DNA from: a virus | DNA length: 32,737 nucleotides | IMG/VR virus record: IMGVR_UViG_3300027969_000279 | Span: 1 to 32,737 of that record | Direction: 5' to 3' (one strand) | Part shown: positions 31,178 through 32,737 of the stretch, piece after piece | Numbering within the stretch: the stretch's first letter is position 1 | Layout: the number at the start of each line of letters is the position of its first letter | Position numbers and translations under genes: made by a program | Notes under the pieces: model-generated | Database searches by the model: none | What the model saw: only the letters and a program-made list of their open reading frames with translations | Told to the model about the DNA's origin: nothing

Positions 31178-32737
31178 TTATATCGTAAAGGTATATACAC
31201 TTGGAGCAAGTGGTGTTGGAGTTACATAAGTTAATACGGTTATACCAGGTGCTGCAGGCGGAGTTGTTACAGTAGCACCTGGTGCCGAACCTGGATAACC
31301 AACAGTTGGCATTGCTAGAATAATTGTACCTGAACCTCCGGATCCACCGGGAGCCGCAGGTGAGCCACCTGCACCACCACCACCACCGCCACCTAGACCA
31401 TTTGTACCCTGTGTTCCTGCTGTACCTGGAATACCTGAGTTAGCACCTGGACCACCGCCACCTAGTCCGCCGGCACCTACGGTTCCTGGACCAGGACAAG
31501 AGAATGACCCGCCACCACCACCAGCATAATATAAATTGGTAATTGGCCAAAGATAACCATTACCACCAGGTCCACCAGCTTTTGGTGAAGCTACTCCATT
31601 ACCGCCTACAGCTCCAGCTCCACCTCCTCCTCCGGCACCATAAAGTGAGCAACTAGCAGAACCCATGATACCACCTGGATATCCTTGAGGGCCTGCTACA
31701 CCTACACCTGGACTTCCTGTGGCAATACCAGCAGTTCCGGCACCACCAGAAGAAGGATTGTTGGCAATTGGTTGTCCGCCTCCACCACCACCAGATCCAC
31801 CCGATTGACCAGGCGCATTTGCAACAGGAGCATTTACAGTTCCGCCACCGCCGCCACCGGTGGTCAGCGCATTATTAAATCCTGGAATATTTGGCGCAGT
31901 GAGGTTACTAGCACTTCCATTAACTCCTCTGGCTATTACCGGAGTACTACCGCCTGCGCCACCAATACCAACAGTTAAATTCAAAACACCGCCAGCTGGT
32001 AAATTGGAAGCTGTACCAAAAAGTAACCCACCTGCACCGCCACCACCGCCACGATCTCGACCACCACCACCGCCACCAGCAACCACAAGATATTGTATAG
32101 TAAGTGTTATACTGAAGCTGACTGTTGGTGATGTAACTGAATTATTAACAACATCTCTCACACCAAACACCACATTGGATGAAGATGCACGTGCAAAACC
32201 TGAAACTACACCGGTACTGGAATTTAAAGTTAATCCTGATGGTAATGATCCTGAAGCGATGTAATAAGTATAAGGATAAAAAGTATATCCTCCTGATACT
32301 GAAGTAAATGTACTAAAATTAACAGAAACTCCAGCTTCACCAGTTACACTAGTAATAGGATTAGCAGTTGCTGTAAAGGGTAGATAGGTAAAATTGTTGG
32401 TACTAACTGGTCCACCAATCGACATTGTAGGTCCTGTAACATCCACCCATTGGTAATTTACTCCATCATAAACATATTCAAATTGAGTATCACTAGTAGT
32501 ATCGTACCATAAATCACCTACAGCAGGTGACGGTGGTGGTGTTGGTGAAGTAACTACTGAACCTAATGAAACAACATTTGAAGTTGGAACTATTCTATTA
32601 TTAACAAAAAATTTACCTAAACCTGTGTTATATGTTAATAAAGGACTAACATAATCAACCGCACTTTTTCCAGTAGTTGCAGCTTGCAAAGTAACAAAAT
32701 AAGTTACATTACTATCAGGTGTAATTTGTTCAACAGA
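31178..32737 (-). CDS. Glycine-rich tail protein (paralogue 3), 5' end missing
   Basis: The reading frame is open to the window edge with no stop, and residues before 32689 (ITPDSNVTYFVTLQAATTGK) align with the N-terminal part of paralogue 2, so the real start lies beyond 32737. Visible domains are: the linker plus the LWYDTTSD...W domain; an Ig-like He_PIG-type domain (SGSLPSGLTLNSSTGVVSGF); then a Gly_rich_2-type domain (YLVVAGGGGGGRDRGGGGGA, LNLTVGIGGAGG) to the end. The last residues (APGATVTTPPAAPGITVLTY) are shared with its paralogues. It is the largest of the three as far as seen. A role in the distal fibre or adhesin is likely. Confidence 0.75.
   Translation of the reverse strand, partial: SVEQITPDSNVTYFVTLQAATTGKSAVDYVSPLLTYNTGLGKFFVNNRIVPTSNVVSLGSVVTSPTPPPSPAVGDLWYDTTSDTQFEYVYDGVNYQWVDVTGPTMSIGGPVSTNNFTYLPFTATANPITSVTGEAGVSVNFSTFTSVSGGYTFYPYTYYIASGSLPSGLTLNSSTGVVSGFARASSSNVVFGVRDVVNNSVTSPTVSFSITLTIQYLVVAGGGGGGRDRGGGGGAGGLLFGTASNLPAGGVLNLTVGIGGAGGSTPVIARGVNGSASNLTAPNIPGFNNALTTGGGGGGTVNAPVANAPGQSGGSGGGGGGQPIANNPSSGGAGTAGIATGSPGVGVAGPQGYPGGIMGSASCSLYGAGGGGGAGAVGGNGVASPKAGGPGGNGYLWPITNLYYAGGGGGSFSCPGPGTVGAGGLGGGGPGANSGIPGTAGTQGTNGLGGGGGGGAGGSPAAPGGSGGSGTIILAMPTVGYPGSAPGATVTTPPAAPGITVLTYVTPTPLAPSVYTFTI

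Noticed and set aside
31175-31182. TATAAGTA on the minus strand as a late promoter of paralogue 2
   Set aside because: It differs from NATAAATA at a conserved position and lies only about 6 bases from the ATG, inside the 9-base gap between two genes.

Overview
This window is about 33 kb of an AT-rich, T4-like contractile-tailed phage (class Caudoviricetes). It carries an almost uninterrupted T4 core set in collinear T4-type order: gp46, gp47, gp55, UvsW, UvsY, then a gp54/gp19-type tube protein, gp23, gp22, gp21, a gp67/68-like core protein, gp20, gp19, gp18, gp17, gp16, gp15, gp14 and gp13. Shortened gp23 and gp18, a large gp22, bilin and sugar genes, 2-oxoglutarate oxygenases and glycine-rich tail proteins suggest the aquatic (marine or freshwater) T4-like groups rather than an enteric T-even phage. 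The host cannot be read from this window, and I see no photosynthesis genes. No tRNA, rRNA, CRISPR array, insertion sequence or attachment site is visible. Coding density is very high, and no gap exceeds 120 bases.

Layout. 12-1220 (minus): a glycosyltransferase-like protein and a small winged-helix regulator, the latter with its own sigma70-type promoter and terminator. 1308-6684 (minus): a chain of six genes joined by stop/start overlaps, read as gp47, a 73-aa protein, gp46, heme oxygenase, peptide deformylase, and a DUF4338/DruA-like protein. 6697-10541 (minus): late sigma factor gp55, an RmlB-type dTDP-glucose 4,6-dehydratase, an acidic 129-aa protein, UvsW and UvsY. 10597-21338 (minus): the head, tail and packaging block. 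21353-22734 (minus): two accessory adhesin-like genes (LamG-like, and tail-fibre-like with an Mtd-type N-terminus) inserted between gp16 and gp15. 22744-25716 (minus): neck genes 15, 14 and 13. 25836-27217 (plus): two tandem 2OG-Fe(II) oxygenases, the only plus-strand genes. 27219 to the right edge (minus): four tail-fibre or adhesin genes, three of them glycine-rich paralogues; the last runs off the window.

Regulation can be read in part. Near-consensus TTGACA-N17-TAtaaT promoters (host sigma70 type) precede the winged-helix gene, uvsY and the oxygenase pair. A fourth fires antisense into the replication genes near 8192. T4-late-type NATAAATA elements lie 20-50 bases upstream of gp22, the gp67/68-like gene, gp19, gp18, gp13 and a tail-fibre gene, consistent with gp55-directed late transcription. 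Strong intrinsic terminators follow gp23, gp19 and the winged-helix gene.

The most notable points are: the DruA-like gene and the compact heme oxygenase embedded in the recombination operon; an antisense early promoter; a shared small beta-domain insertion in three consecutive neck proteins; oxygenases with a histone-like basic tail opposite the neck/tail genes; and a trio of glycine-rich tail proteins. I found no convincing wholly new system. These are the best candidates for follow-up.
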